A stretch of 64,000 nt of DNA from Ulota crispa (taxonomy: Eukaryota > Streptophyta > Bryopsida > Orthotrichales > Orthotrichaceae). Below are positions 45,401-56,600 of the stretch, in pieces. The stretch lies in assembly GCA_963920765.1 (NCBI GenBank), contig OY987243.1:16864001-16928000 (forward strand), read 5' to 3'. The position numbers and the translations under genes are program-made. How positions within the stretch are numbered: position 1 is the stretch's first letter; every line of letters begins with the position of its first letter. The notes under the pieces are model-generated. The model made no database searches. It was not told the DNA's origin and saw only the letters and a list, made by a program, of their open reading frames with translations.

Positions 45401-45886
45401 CAGATATCCAGGCACAATAACCATGGTTTCGAGCCCATTGTAAAGCTTACAAGGATCAGCTTCATTGCTGACGAGTTGACAGGTGACGCGGTTGTTGACG
45501 ACCTCCTGGGATAGATCCACGAGATCTGAAACGGGGTTGGCGACGTCAAGGCCGGCCACATTGGCCCTCTCGATAGTGAATCGAGCTTTGAGGAGCACCA
45601 GGGTGGGGTCTTTGGAAGGGTCATGCGAGGCGCCTCCGAAGTGGAAGAACCGCTCTCCGAAGGGATTCCACTTCTTAAGCAGGCTGGGATGGTTAGTCAC
45701 CAAAGTATTTTCTCGAGACGCAGATTTCACTGCCAAAGGGACCGTCTCCTTGGGAATCTCCGGAACAGGGTCGGGCTTGGGCTTGGAGGTCGTCACCTCT
45801 CCGCCTGCAAAGAGCAGGAAAAGCTCCCGAGGTGATTTCAGGAAGAGCGATTCATCTTTGTTGTGCTCCCCAGCAGAGGCACCCAT
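39500..45886 (-). CDS. LOX: Lipoxygenase 2, complete
   Basis: Complete plant-type lipoxygenase of 944 aa (oxygenates polyunsaturated fatty acids; non-haem iron). Ten exons: 45886-45451, 45031-44706, 44580-44355, 43815-43480, 43332-43247, 43128-43051, 42960-42623, 42287-42024, 41325-40767, 39685-39500; every junction is GT/AG and in frame. The PLAT/LH2 domain covers about 110-255; YPRRCRTGR precedes the catalytic domain. Predicted iron ligands by alignment to soybean LOX-1: His608 and His613 (SHWLRTH), His797 and Asn801 (HAAVNFGQY) and the C-terminal Ile944 (GIPNSISI); spacing matches the family. The last exon is separated by a 1.08-kb intron, easily missed by gene finders. The N-terminus ([15 protein letters not shown]) is acidic/polar, not transit-peptide-like, suggesting a location unlike that of lipoxygenase 1. 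Regiospecificity cannot be read from sequence alone. Confidence 0.95.
40143..40398. mobile_element. Family A element in last lipoxygenase 2 intron
   Basis: Ends AACGCGATATTCATTAAAAG and TTTTTTAATGAATATCGCGTT with a perfect ATTA duplication (40139-40142, 40399-40402). Interior as in copy 1. It lies between exons 9 and 10. Confidence 0.88.
41372..41710. mobile_element. GGTAGGA-related element in lipoxygenase 2 intron 8
   Basis: Left AAGGTACTTGGAGGCTCATG and right ATGAGCCTCCTACCCTT form imperfect inverted ends. AAACCTCATAGT lies outside the left end and AAACCTCATACT outside the right. The start resembles the GGTAGGA family. Classification uncertain. Confidence 0.5.
43918..44156. mobile_element. 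Family A element in lipoxygenase 2 intron 3
   Basis: Ends AACGCCATATTCGTTAATTT and TTTAACGAATAAGGCGTT, flanked by AAAC and GAAC (near-identical 4-mers). Reversed interior orientation. Located between exons 3 and 4. Confidence 0.82.
45112..45252. mobile_element. GGTAGGA-family element in lipoxygenase 2 intron 1
   Basis: AAGGTAGGAGCACCCAATGC at the left is mirrored by CATTAGGTACTCCTACCTT at the right; the ends match the element at 16371. No clear target duplication. Confidence 0.55.
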
Positions 45887-47072
45887 CTTTGCCGACTGTG
45901 CAATACCTCAACAGTCACACAGTTTGTCCCTTCAACAACGAAACCGTAACTCGTATCAGTTTCAAACGATATGCAATAAAAAATGATTCTCACTACATCC
46001 GAGAAACAATTGTACGGAACCTGAACGTGATGCGTGAGTGTGTCAACCTTGAGCTAAGCTTCAACGATCTCACTATGGACTCACTAAGGTCGCCTCGCGG
46101 ATGCACTACTTTGATGTGCGGTCGTCAACAAGGTTGCCGCTTTATTTAAGAAGCCTGTGCTTCCCAAGGACGATCTTCAGGTAAATTCCTTGTCAAGTAC
46201 GTCGGTCTTGTGCCAGCAGACAACCATCTTAATCAAGACACTGGGCACGTGATCCAGAAATGAGGAAAATCTCAGACAACGAAAGTAAAAACTAGACACT
46301 CCAAAGTCCAAATACGAAATGTCACAAAAATCATTGGATCTCAAGTTTGAAAGGTAAGCAAATGTATTCCGACAGAGTGTATCCACGTACTTGCAATGAG
46401 ACGCGATACACGGTAATAAAATGCTGACACAGCAGATCAAGTGAGAAGATTGGCAGAGTTTAGTGGACAGACTCACAGACGTCCTTAGAAATACTGGAGG
46501 TAATTCGAGTGTGAGAAAAGGAGTTCAACAGTGTAAATCTACGCGTTTTTCTAATTTAAGGTTGGGAATTTTTTTATGACTCCTGCACAGTCTGCACTTT
46601 CTTAGAATAACAATGATTTACAGCCATTCCTACTATTCCGATCTGCACAGAATATTGTGCAACTTGCACAGATTTTAAGGTGTAGGATCCTGAACGTGAC
46701 AAATTTTTATTGGCAGGTGCTCTTGCAATCCCGTAATCCCGTAGTAAGCAATTTTCATTGGACTAGAAAGCCTCAGGCTCAGAGCCCCCGTAATTCAATT
46801 AGCTAACTTTACAGCAGGGTCTGCTTCAGCCTTCAGCTATGAAGCTAGACTGTTCACGTTAATACACCACATAAGCACCATGATCAATCAACTTTGAGGA
46901 ATCCACGTAATTGGACATATGTAACACGTTTTTCGAACAAGTGGAAATTCTTGTCTCGAAATCGCACAAATCCTGCTAGGCTCAAATCCATGCTACTGTC
47001 GAGAAGTCAACAAACAGCGCCCGTTCACACTGTCTGTCACCGAGTAAGCTGAAGTGGCAGCAAGAGCAAGGT
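45887..47072. other. Upstream region of lipoxygenase 2
   Basis: Probable promoter and 5' untranslated DNA. On the minus strand CTTAAATAAAGCGG at about 46140-46153, roughly 255 bases above the start, is a possible TATA-like site. No gene recognised. Confidence 0.35.
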
Positions 47073-47633
47073 ATTACTGGCTCAGTTTTACTGCTCTTAC
47101 GTCGATGTGGGGCCAGGGTGGAAAAGTACTGTTTTTTCACCCGCCATAAAATGTGAGAGTTAAGATATTTACCATCGGGAGATTGAATTTAAGAAATTTG
47201 AAGTCATATTTGGATTCAGCTTTTAGTCAGGGACCGGATACAATTTAACAAAAAAAAAAGGACAAACTATTATTATTACTCTTGTTTGGAAAAACATTTG
47301 AAATTTCATATTTGTTAATTTGGGAACTATGTTTGAATTTGGGGCTTCTGAAGGTTTAAGGTGATCACCTTAAACCTAGCTATACCTAACTATAGGTTTA
47401 AGCAACATTTTTTTGGTACACGTGCCCTCACCTGAGAGGAGGAATTTGCGAGGGAAAAATCTTAGTGGCTTAGATTGAATCTGATACCTTCAAATCTGGT
47501 TTAAGGTAACTTTTTGGGTTTAAGGTAAAGTCCAATTTGGGAACCGCTTTTTCTCAATTTAACAAATATGGCATTCTGAGCTTTTCCGCCCTGGCCCCAC
47601 ATCGAAGTCTGTGCAGTAAACTGAGCCGGTATT
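47073..47633. mobile_element. Inverted-repeat element hosting a family A copy
   Basis: The left arm TACTGGCTCAGTTTTACTGC through CGATGTGGGGCCAGGGTGGA (about 47075-47130) is mirrored by the right arm CCGCCCTGGCCCCACATCGA through ACTGAGCCGGTA (47585-47631), with a few mismatches. Family A copy 8 sits next to the right arm. Superfamily unknown; target duplication not resolved. Confidence 0.65.
47302..47575. mobile_element. Family A element, copy 8
   Basis: Ends AATTTCATATTTGTTAATTT and TTTAACAAATATGGCATT with flanking TTGA and CTGA. Reversed interior with the palindrome AAGGTGATCACCTT. Nested in the inverted-repeat element at 47073. Confidence 0.8.
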
Positions 47634-47639
47634 AGTGTC

Positions 47640-48980
47640 ATTCTTCTAGGTTTGCTACAATGCTACCACACGTTTTTCTCATTTTTGAATCCATCGCCCA
47701 GGCAAAAGTTATCATTGATAATCAGTGGGTACTGGCAATTCTATCCAAATAGTAGTCAATATTCTTGAGTGGAATATCAAATCTCTATTGAAAAATCTTA
47801 CGAAAATGAAGAGCGGCCATACAAAGTCATGCCTTTCCGCGGTGAGTCATGTGAGTGATAGCCTGGAGGCTTATCTCCTAAGTTAATCAGATGCTGTTAC
47901 ACATAAGTTACGAGCACCAGCAGGACTAGAAAACATTATTTTAAGATATACTATCAGGAATTCTTAGATGGGTAATTTAGTGTGGCATCTTCTAACCGTC
48001 AAAAGATCCAGACGAACGATTCCCTGGTTTCATTCTACAAAGAATTTATGTCTTCAAGCAGTCTGCAGAATAGTGAATTCCTGTAGTGCACCACACAGAC
48101 TTTTCAAACTGCTCTTCAGGCAATTGTGCAGTGATATCATAGTTGCAACTGGCTATGACTTTTATAGCATCGTTCAGTGAAAGGTACAGCGGAACTAAGA
48201 CTTGAACACGAGTCACATCATCTAGATTCTCAGAATGAAATCATATCCAGCATCAGCAAAAAGAGTAAGTGCCAGCATCACTAAAGTAGAGGCAAGGGAT
48301 GTCAACGTTAGAATGACGTCAAAACGATGGGTCATGGGGGGTTAAAATTCACGTGAGTTGAACCTTTTTTATACAAAATGCTCATGCAAATTTGACTTAT
48401 GGACGGTTATGTTGATGTCAACCTGACGTCAACATGACAATTCACTCGAGCTTCCTTTTCCGATGAGCTGAATCACATGAAAGTCGAAGGCTGAAACTCT
48501 TCGATTATCCGGGAATGCGTCTTCCGTGGTCATCGAAAAACTTAATCCAACCATCCAAAAGTCAACCACCCTCAACGAGACTCAGTTATGGGATAAACGG
48601 AGGAATCCAGCAATGTAACACCAAAGATAACTTCAACACCAACAGAGAATATTCCACCATATGTACACCAACTCACGTAGCTGTTGAGGCGACCTCGTAC
48701 ATTTGGAAAAAGAAGTGCATCTAAGTTACACCGTGTCTGTGATATAGAACGGGGTTACTAATGAATGGGTTTCCTAAAAACAGCTGAACATTCTGCCTAG
48801 GCTAATCCCAGATGATTCCTGGTCCTTTAACCCTAAACCCTACAGACTAATTGCTAGAAAACAGTGTCAACACAGAAAAACAAAAGACCCTGGTATTCCT
48901 CCATAATTGCAACAAAAATGAGAGTGACGAAGCAAGAGCACCTCCAAATGCTCACCAATCCAGCTGCATACTCAGCATCT
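47640..48980. other. Spacer, no confident gene
   Basis: Several frames of 60-70 codons without recognised similarity. Nothing else noted. Confidence 0.4.
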
Positions 48981-48981
48981 G

Positions 48982-49770
48982 CAAGCTGAAGAGAACGTAG
49001 GTCAGGCCTCGCTCTTGGAGCTGCAGAGCACGAAAGTTGAAACAAATGATGGCGAATTCAAGCCGAGGTGTGGACCGAACTTGCAATCGTTTTAAATAAA
49101 ATTACTAAATGAAGGACCCATTTCACTAGTCTTTGGTTACCTACTCTTGGGGTCCAATTATTATCAGTCAAATTCAGCCGATTGATCATTAAATTTCGTA
49201 CGAAACGGAACGGAAGAACAGTTCAAAAAGGAGCCTACTTTGAAGCCCGTTTTGAAATTGGTCACTTCTTAGGCAATACGATCAGTGGACTTCTGAGATT
49301 GGATCCACAGACTTTTGATCAGGGCCCAATTCCAAGCCCACTTTATAATCAAACGAATTCGAATTTGATCAACCATTAAGATCACTCAAATCGTCGAGAT
49401 TGGTTCAAAAGGCCATAAACAGCTCATTAGGGATGGAAAATTCTATGCAGCGCAAAAATGGAGCCAATCCAGATTCAGATGCTAAATAATTTCATGTTTC
49501 AGTCCCGGTTTTCTCGAATCTTTCCCCAACCATAGCTCTGCGCTCACCTTCATTGGCCAATATCACGTCTTTCGGCTTCAAACACGGCTTCAAACTTACG
49601 TATAAGTCTACACAGGAAGTAACACCTCCATGTAGATGATCCTTCATAACAGTAGTTGCTGCAGTTGGGCTACTACCTGTAACACTTTGCCTGAACTGTG
49701 CCTTCGCCACCTTGTACAATTTGCCTCGTCTCTCTCGTGCCAGAGGCAGGCACAGTGTTTTGCATTCCAT
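48982..49770 (-). CDS. Doubtful small gene, two joined exons
   Basis: A minus-strand frame from Met 49770 (MECKTLCLPLARERRGKLYK...) ends NEG at a good donor, AATGAAG|GTGAGC (about 49546). The sequence after a CTCTGCAG acceptor near 49024 continues in phase as APRARPDLRSLQLADAEYAA and reaches another donor, GGATTG|GTGAGC. The in-phase join supports a real transcript, but the product is unrecognised, a further downstream exon was not found, and a second strong donor (TTATAC|GTAAGT) lies inside exon 1. Could be chance. Confidence 0.3.
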
Positions 49771-50687
49771 TCAGGCATGCTGATTCAAATGAGCCTTGGT
49801 TTCATCCACGTTGCACGACCATCTAACCAAAGTGCTTCCTTTACCACGTACTCAAAATCAAGAGATCCGGTCTCTATTCTAGGCACCACAATCCACGATC
49901 AGATCTATAAACCTGATCAACATTTAATCTACTGAAAAAGCAACAACCGAGGGACACTTTTCTTAAACATCCACAACACCACCTCTGCTGCAGAACACAT
50001 AAAGGCTGAAGTTTATAACAGTTGCCCATAACCTCGCACAAGCGAAGATATGCCGTCCTCACAAGTTTATCTTTCTATCGTGAACTGATTACTGGTTCAC
50101 TACATCTTCAAAATGAGAGAATTGAAGTGTAGATATCCTACACTTCTATCAAGTTATATAGCGTCTCTGCTGCATCGGCAAATCAAAAAAACTACTTCGA
50201 CAACCCTAAACCTGACAGACCAACGACGGAGAATGTCACTAACAACAGATATCCAGTCCGAACGGAAACGTGACGTCAGTGTTGCAGTCCACTTCGAAAT
50301 ACTGCTAAAAGATTATCTCCAAAAACATTCTCGAGAATTGCTTCCTACTGGGGTGATCACTGCATCAGGGCCTTGAGGTCTGAGAGCTTCATAGCAACAC
50401 AAGAAGATGGCTCGAGAGGAGGATTTCGAGTCAGGACCGACCGCATTGCGCCACACGACAAAGAAAAACATTTCCACGATCAAAAGGCCAAATTGTAACT
50501 TCCCGAAAGCATTCTCAAATTCCTCTGTTTCCAAGACGAACATGCATGTGCCGATGGGGCAGGGTAGCTGCAACCAATGAATGTCTGATGAAAACCTGAC
50601 ACCAGGAAATGTTATGAAGCCACATGGATACTCATTTTCCAGAACAGACGCTACAATCCTAATTAAGCCTTTCCAGTCCCTCGCTCT
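49771..50687. other. 3' flank of the PHD-finger gene
   Basis: Should contain the 3' untranslated region of the minus-strand chromatin gene near 50687. No other gene recognised. Confidence 0.4.
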
Positions 50688-53600
50688 CTAACTGCTTGGC
50701 AATAACCCCACAGGGCGTTCTGATGGTCCATTCCGCAGCTCTGTGGGAGAAGAGGGAGGATGATTCAGCACCTCTGTAAAATCATACACTGATGATGATG
50801 GAGGTTCAGAGTTCGCACCCAAGATCAGCCTTCGGTTCTTCTTGTACATCAGCAATGCAGGACCGGAAGCAGGAGACACGAGAACAGACACGATGCCACC
50901 GTTGGTTGCGCCCCGCTTAACGGATTCCAGTCCAGTAATGACAGGCCGCTGCGAAGCTCTGACATCATCGGCAGTCTCTATTGTTCTGTTCCCAGGTGGG
51001 ATCTCAGCCGACATCGTCAGCAGATCCTGATTGGCGTCGTCAGTGTTTGTACGCCGCAGTAATTTCAGTCTTCGAAGCGTTGTTTCAAAGCTAGAATGTT
51101 CCTTCTGGCCATCGGTGATGCTCAAGAACGTGTCCAACCCAGTCTGAAACTGGCTGGGCGTACTCTGATTGTTCTCTCCGTTCTCGGAACCAAACCTGGC
51201 CAAAGCAGGCCGTGTGTTGTCACTTACTACTGTCCAACGGTTTCCTTTCCCACGTCCCATACCCAGTCTCGCACTCCTACCTTCATTTATATTCAAGCTC
51301 TTGATCGCTGAAGCGACCACCCCACCTTCAACTCGTCTAACTGGTGCAGGATCGGGGCTGTCAAACCCTTGCAAATCCCACTCTTTACTCATGCCCTTTT
51401 CTCTACTCTCATCTGCAGGATCACTCGTAATCGTTGACGTTCTAATTACCGCATCTAATGGTTCACTCGGAACCACTTGGTTGCTAACCAACCCATCATT
51501 AACAATTTCCTTCGGTCCTATATCCAAATTATTGGACAAATCTGCTACTGTACTCAAGAGTTCTAGGCAATATTTACAACTGTACATGGGAAGTTTCATC
51601 GCAGCCATCCAGCCTTGCACTCCAAAACCCTTTCGATTCTTGAAACAGTTGAAGCAAAAGCTGCGCGGACATGTACCACAATGCAACAGAGTCTTCGTAG
51701 AGGGACACCAAACGCAACTCGGCTCCTCCGATTTACTTTCGGCCCTGTTCAGCTCCGCCGAGGCTATCGTCATTTGCACAAGCTGTTGGTTGTATTTGAG
51801 CTTCTCTCGTTGGATCACCGTTCGAGCCATAGACCGCACACGGTCCAGCTGCATCCGGAGTTCCTTTGCCTTCTCCAACATCTGCCACAAATTAAAAGGA
51901 CAGGACTAGAAACAGTCAACCATGCAACCCACGGCGATCAACTTAAATTTCACTACTTGCAGAAGATAAAAATCACATTCTAGAGCGTCAATTTCATTGG
52001 ATTGGCAAAAATTCACGACACTCGGACATTTCTAGATAGGCGTCTGAGAACTTGATCTACAAGAATTCTAGTTTTAGAGCTTATTTGAAGTTGAACGTCA
52101 AAATGAAGCACTCTGATTCATGCCATTATACCGAAATTGACGTTGAACTTCTTGAGTTCGTTTACACCATTCCAGGACAGACAGCCACTGTGATAACTCG
52201 ATCAACTACTTTCAAGATAAATACACCCCACACGTCGGCGCTTCGCGCTGTAAGTTCAAGTCATACTTGCAGCTTCACAGAAAGGAAACAGCCTAAACGA
52301 GCTTGCTAAAACTCCTGCATTTCAGATTCAGGCAGTGTGCAACAAACTATTCAGTCCACGAAATATGCGACGCAACGTTATCATAGGAGGTATACCTTTT
52401 CAGTATCCTCAGACGACAACTGCTGTGCCAGTGGAATACGCATCGGAGAAGCCATCTTCTCAGTAGCAAGGTTTCCCATATCCCTTGGATCCCCAGGGAT
52501 TTTAAATATGCCCTGGGAATTCGACAATCGCTTCTGCATAACGGACGATGTCAATGACTCTTCAAACAACTCTGCGTACTAATTTATGCGTGACAGGACA
52601 TTCAAACCTGACCGGTCTGCCAATCCTACCGACGTTCCAAACACCTCCAGTTTCCATCATGGCATGGCATAGCAAGCACTTTCACTCACAAATCTAGATG
52701 CCGGTTACCAGCTGCTAACTAGCCAACGATAACCAGACTGCAAGCATGTACACTTTCACTCGCAGACTTACATGATTTAGCTCGCAAAGGAGAAAGCCCT
52801 TGTGCCCTGCTCGCTTGGCACGCCAATACACAAATGCTTCCCGCATGATATGTTCCGGCGCAACCCCCGACTTCATCGCCTGTTCTAGAATGGTGAGTTC
52901 TTTCAGTTCTTTCGCAAACCTGTCTTCGGACAAACCATTCACAAACATCCCAGATGCATCACCAGATGCTTCACCGCCTGCAGGCATGGCCACCTTAACC
53001 TTCTCAGCCTCCGTATCCTGGCAGTCAACCCCCTCCTGCTGGAAAATGGTAGGAGATGACTCTGGAACCTGATTTTGGGCAGGCGTTCCAAATTTGAACT
53101 TGATCTTCTTCAGCTTTTGCCCAAGCCCCACTACATGCCACATGGATTTACATCTCCGATCTTCGAACTTGTCTCCAACCGATCCTCTTCCGTTACCAGA
53201 TTTCTTCTGTACGTCAATTGAGACTCCATCTTCGGACACTTGAGTGCAGGATTCATCCCGTATTCGTTTTACAGTGAAACGCAGACCATTGGTCCTACCT
53301 CTACCCGCATCTTCAGTACCCTTCCCAATCCCGCTCACAACATTATCCGTCAAATCAGCAACGAATGTGCTCACATTCGTCGCTTGCCTAGCTGACTGTG
53401 CGAAGTTTCCATCAACACATGAGGTGTTTTGTCTTGAAGGCCATTCCACCCTGTGATCCATGGGCGAAGCTGTTGAAATGCTGCCGCTGGCTGTCGCGGA
53501 GGCCGTGGCCCCGCTCGTGGTACTGCTCGCCATGTGCCCCTCTTTCAATCCAGCTGAGAAGCCAGAGTTCGTTGGAATCGTATTCGCATGACGAGGGCAA

Positions 53601-56600
53601 AAGGAGTGGACACGTACCACTTTCTGATTTGATTGCCGCAACTGCGCACAACGGGTGACAACAACATACTCCAGATTTCAGACTGGAGAAAACAATCTGA
53701 ATGAACAATTATAATCGTCATTCAACATCAAGAATTCAATTATCATTTGAAGTGTCAATATTCACAAAGAAACAGGAAAGAAAAAAGACTGTAAGGATCC
53801 AACTTAAGTGCGCTTTACAAAATAAATCCAAGATGCCAGTAAGCTTACCTCGAACGACGCTCCATGGCTTACACCGCAAGAGATGTGGAATGAAGCTCCG
53901 CAGTCCTTTACTGAACAGAGCGAACAAATTCCCCTCTTCACCCCACATAACCCACACCGATTCTGTCGATCTTGGGCCCTTGCCGCCGCTGTTATACCAT
54001 CGATTGGTTCCATAGCATCAGGGTCAACAAAAAAGGTTTCGTTGGTGTAGAGAGCGCAAGCGACATGGGCCCACTTTCGAGGAACTACCGTTGGTTTTAG
54101 AGCACCTCCTCTTTTTCGACAAAGAGCACAGCTGCAGCAGAATACCCAATCGAAACTCTCAGTAGCAGATGTGAGCATAGCCAGTTTTCAGGATGCTGAG
54201 ATGCAAATCGTAAGCAACATGAACCGAAAGGCTGTCTTGCGGAACCAATGACATGAATGAACAAGTAAAAACGAAAAATGACTGGGCAAATGCACATATC
54301 AGGAACACCTTTCATGTCTCAATTACTAGTTTGTAGTTCGAACCGATAATTCCTCCAGCATGGCATCCAGCTCAATGACATAATTCGTGGAAAATTAAAT
54401 CAACCCACTCTCAGAGAAACTAGAGGATCTTAGCTAGATTGAAGTAATAGTCGTTTCAAAACTTAACTCCATTATACCCGTTCCCACCAAAGCGCATACC
54501 TGACTTTAGGCTGTGCCATACCAACAGCCACCGCCTCACACTTGCGGCAACACCAGCTTAACGGTGCAACAATCTGCCCCACAGCGTCACGAGAATTTTC
54601 AAGAATACCATAGCACGATTGATGCACGTGTATCAAGCATCGTTTGCAAGTGTACACCTGCCAAGGACGTCATATAAGGGCATCAAGACTGGTTATCCTT
54701 TCTGAAGTCTGCTACTTATGATTCTGTAGGAAAGTTATATAGTCAAGTAATTCAGAAATTAGAGGACAAAAAGCTAGCAAAAATAGAGCAGTAACCGCGC
54801 ATATGCCTGAAGCAGAAGAGTCAGAGAATACTTGAAAGCACTCTAGCTCGTTCTCGGACATAAAAAGCATCTAAAGCAAAGAGAGAAGAGCCCTAAAAGG
54901 AGGCACTGCCTGCACAACTTGGTAATCGCTGCACCCTAGATGATCCTCCAAGAACTCCAGCACACTAGATATAGAAGCACGCTTACCAAGTTATTCTCAT
55001 CATCTTTGCCTCCATTACATATGCAACAATAGTAAGAGGGTTTTTGCTGTGTAGGAGGCTTGGAGGACTTCTCTAATGAGCTTTCCATTGGGTTTTCAGT
55101 CACAATATCTCCCACAGATTTGCGCATGTTTCTTTCACTTTCCGAGTTCAGCGTGTGGAATAGGACTGCGCTGGCTGGAGAGGCAGATTCCCCCTCAGTA
55201 CTGTCAACGCGAATTGCTGAGGGTACTACAACCTGTTTTCCCGAGCTCCACACATCATTTAAACTACCAGTCCAAGGCGGATGTCCAGATCTAATTCTAG
55301 AAGGATTCGATGCAGGTGCATTTCCCGAAACTGGAACACCTGGACTGGTGCTTAAGCAGCCCAGACCTGATGGAAAGGTGCTTGGTAAAGAACCATGCGG
55401 CACACGATGTGTCGAAGACTTTTGACATCCCGGGAATCCTGAAAAGTCCCCGGCTGGAGCAGCTTCCATCTGAGCATACATTCTCTCAAAATATTCAATG
55501 ATCTCTTCGAACTTGTCTTCGGATATCAACTGCTTTATGCCCCTCCAAGCGAGCCGCTTATTCCATGCGAGAAGCCATCTCTCATCTTCATCGTCCATAT
55601 CATAGTCAGACGCACGGACTGTCCTCGAACTCATTAAGGTCTGCATTAACGCATCAAGAACAACGACCCTGAGCAAGAAAAATGAAAAATAACGATACTG
55701 AACGCACTATCATGCAAGTTAAACCGATGGGATGACACGGTCTCTAGAAAACTCCACCTTACCATGCAAAGAAACTGAAGAGTTCCAAGTTTAATATTGA
55801 TTACCTCGCGAGTACCATGATACTGTTCCGTCACAACTTTCCTTCTCTTCTCGACTTTTTGCTTTATGTCGTCATATTCGGGCACAACTCGGAATGACGG
55901 AGTTGCTATCATGGATTTAACCCGTTCCTGATCATGCTTGCGAGCCCTTTTCTTTACTGCTGGAGTTGGTGCAGCATTCCCTTTATCTTGATATGTCAGC
56001 CATCGGCAGAATGCACCGCAATCAGCATCCTCAAACCCCTAGTAAATTAGAACCACAGGAATTAAGCAGGATTCTATTACATCCCGGTACCAAACCAACA
56101 GTGCAATCTTACTTCATCTGAGCTTACAATGATTAGCAACAAAAAGCACAGTGCGAGTAACAAATTCTATACCAGATTACCTCATTACCTCATTACCTAA
56201 TATCTACTGCTTTCATAACATATTCAATATCCGAACTTGCGAAGATAAATAGTCCACATGAAGCTGTTGATTCCCTTGTTGATACCTCATCGCGACCTTC
56301 AACAAGGACAAGGACTGGCTGATCTGGATTAATATGTTGATTTCGCCTGCATCGAGTACTGGTGTGTTGTGATTGCCTGTTTACTTTAGATGCAGAAGGA
56401 TGGAGATGGGGCTTCTCTATTTCATGCAGAGCTTTGTTGAGATTGTCAGCGCGTGGCCTGCCCCTCTTCTTGGGAGGACGGACCTGAAGTTATAGTCAAT
56501 TGGCACAAAGAGTATGAGTTTTCGTATAAAAAGGAGGTTCAAAATCAAGCACTCAATATGAGCCAGGAAACCACAGCAGATGAGCATTATAGGAATTACC

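Noticed and set aside
51169-51909. 246-codon plus-strand frame
   Set aside because: Antisense to the last exon of the chromatin gene, which has a recognisable Cys finger and correct splice sites.
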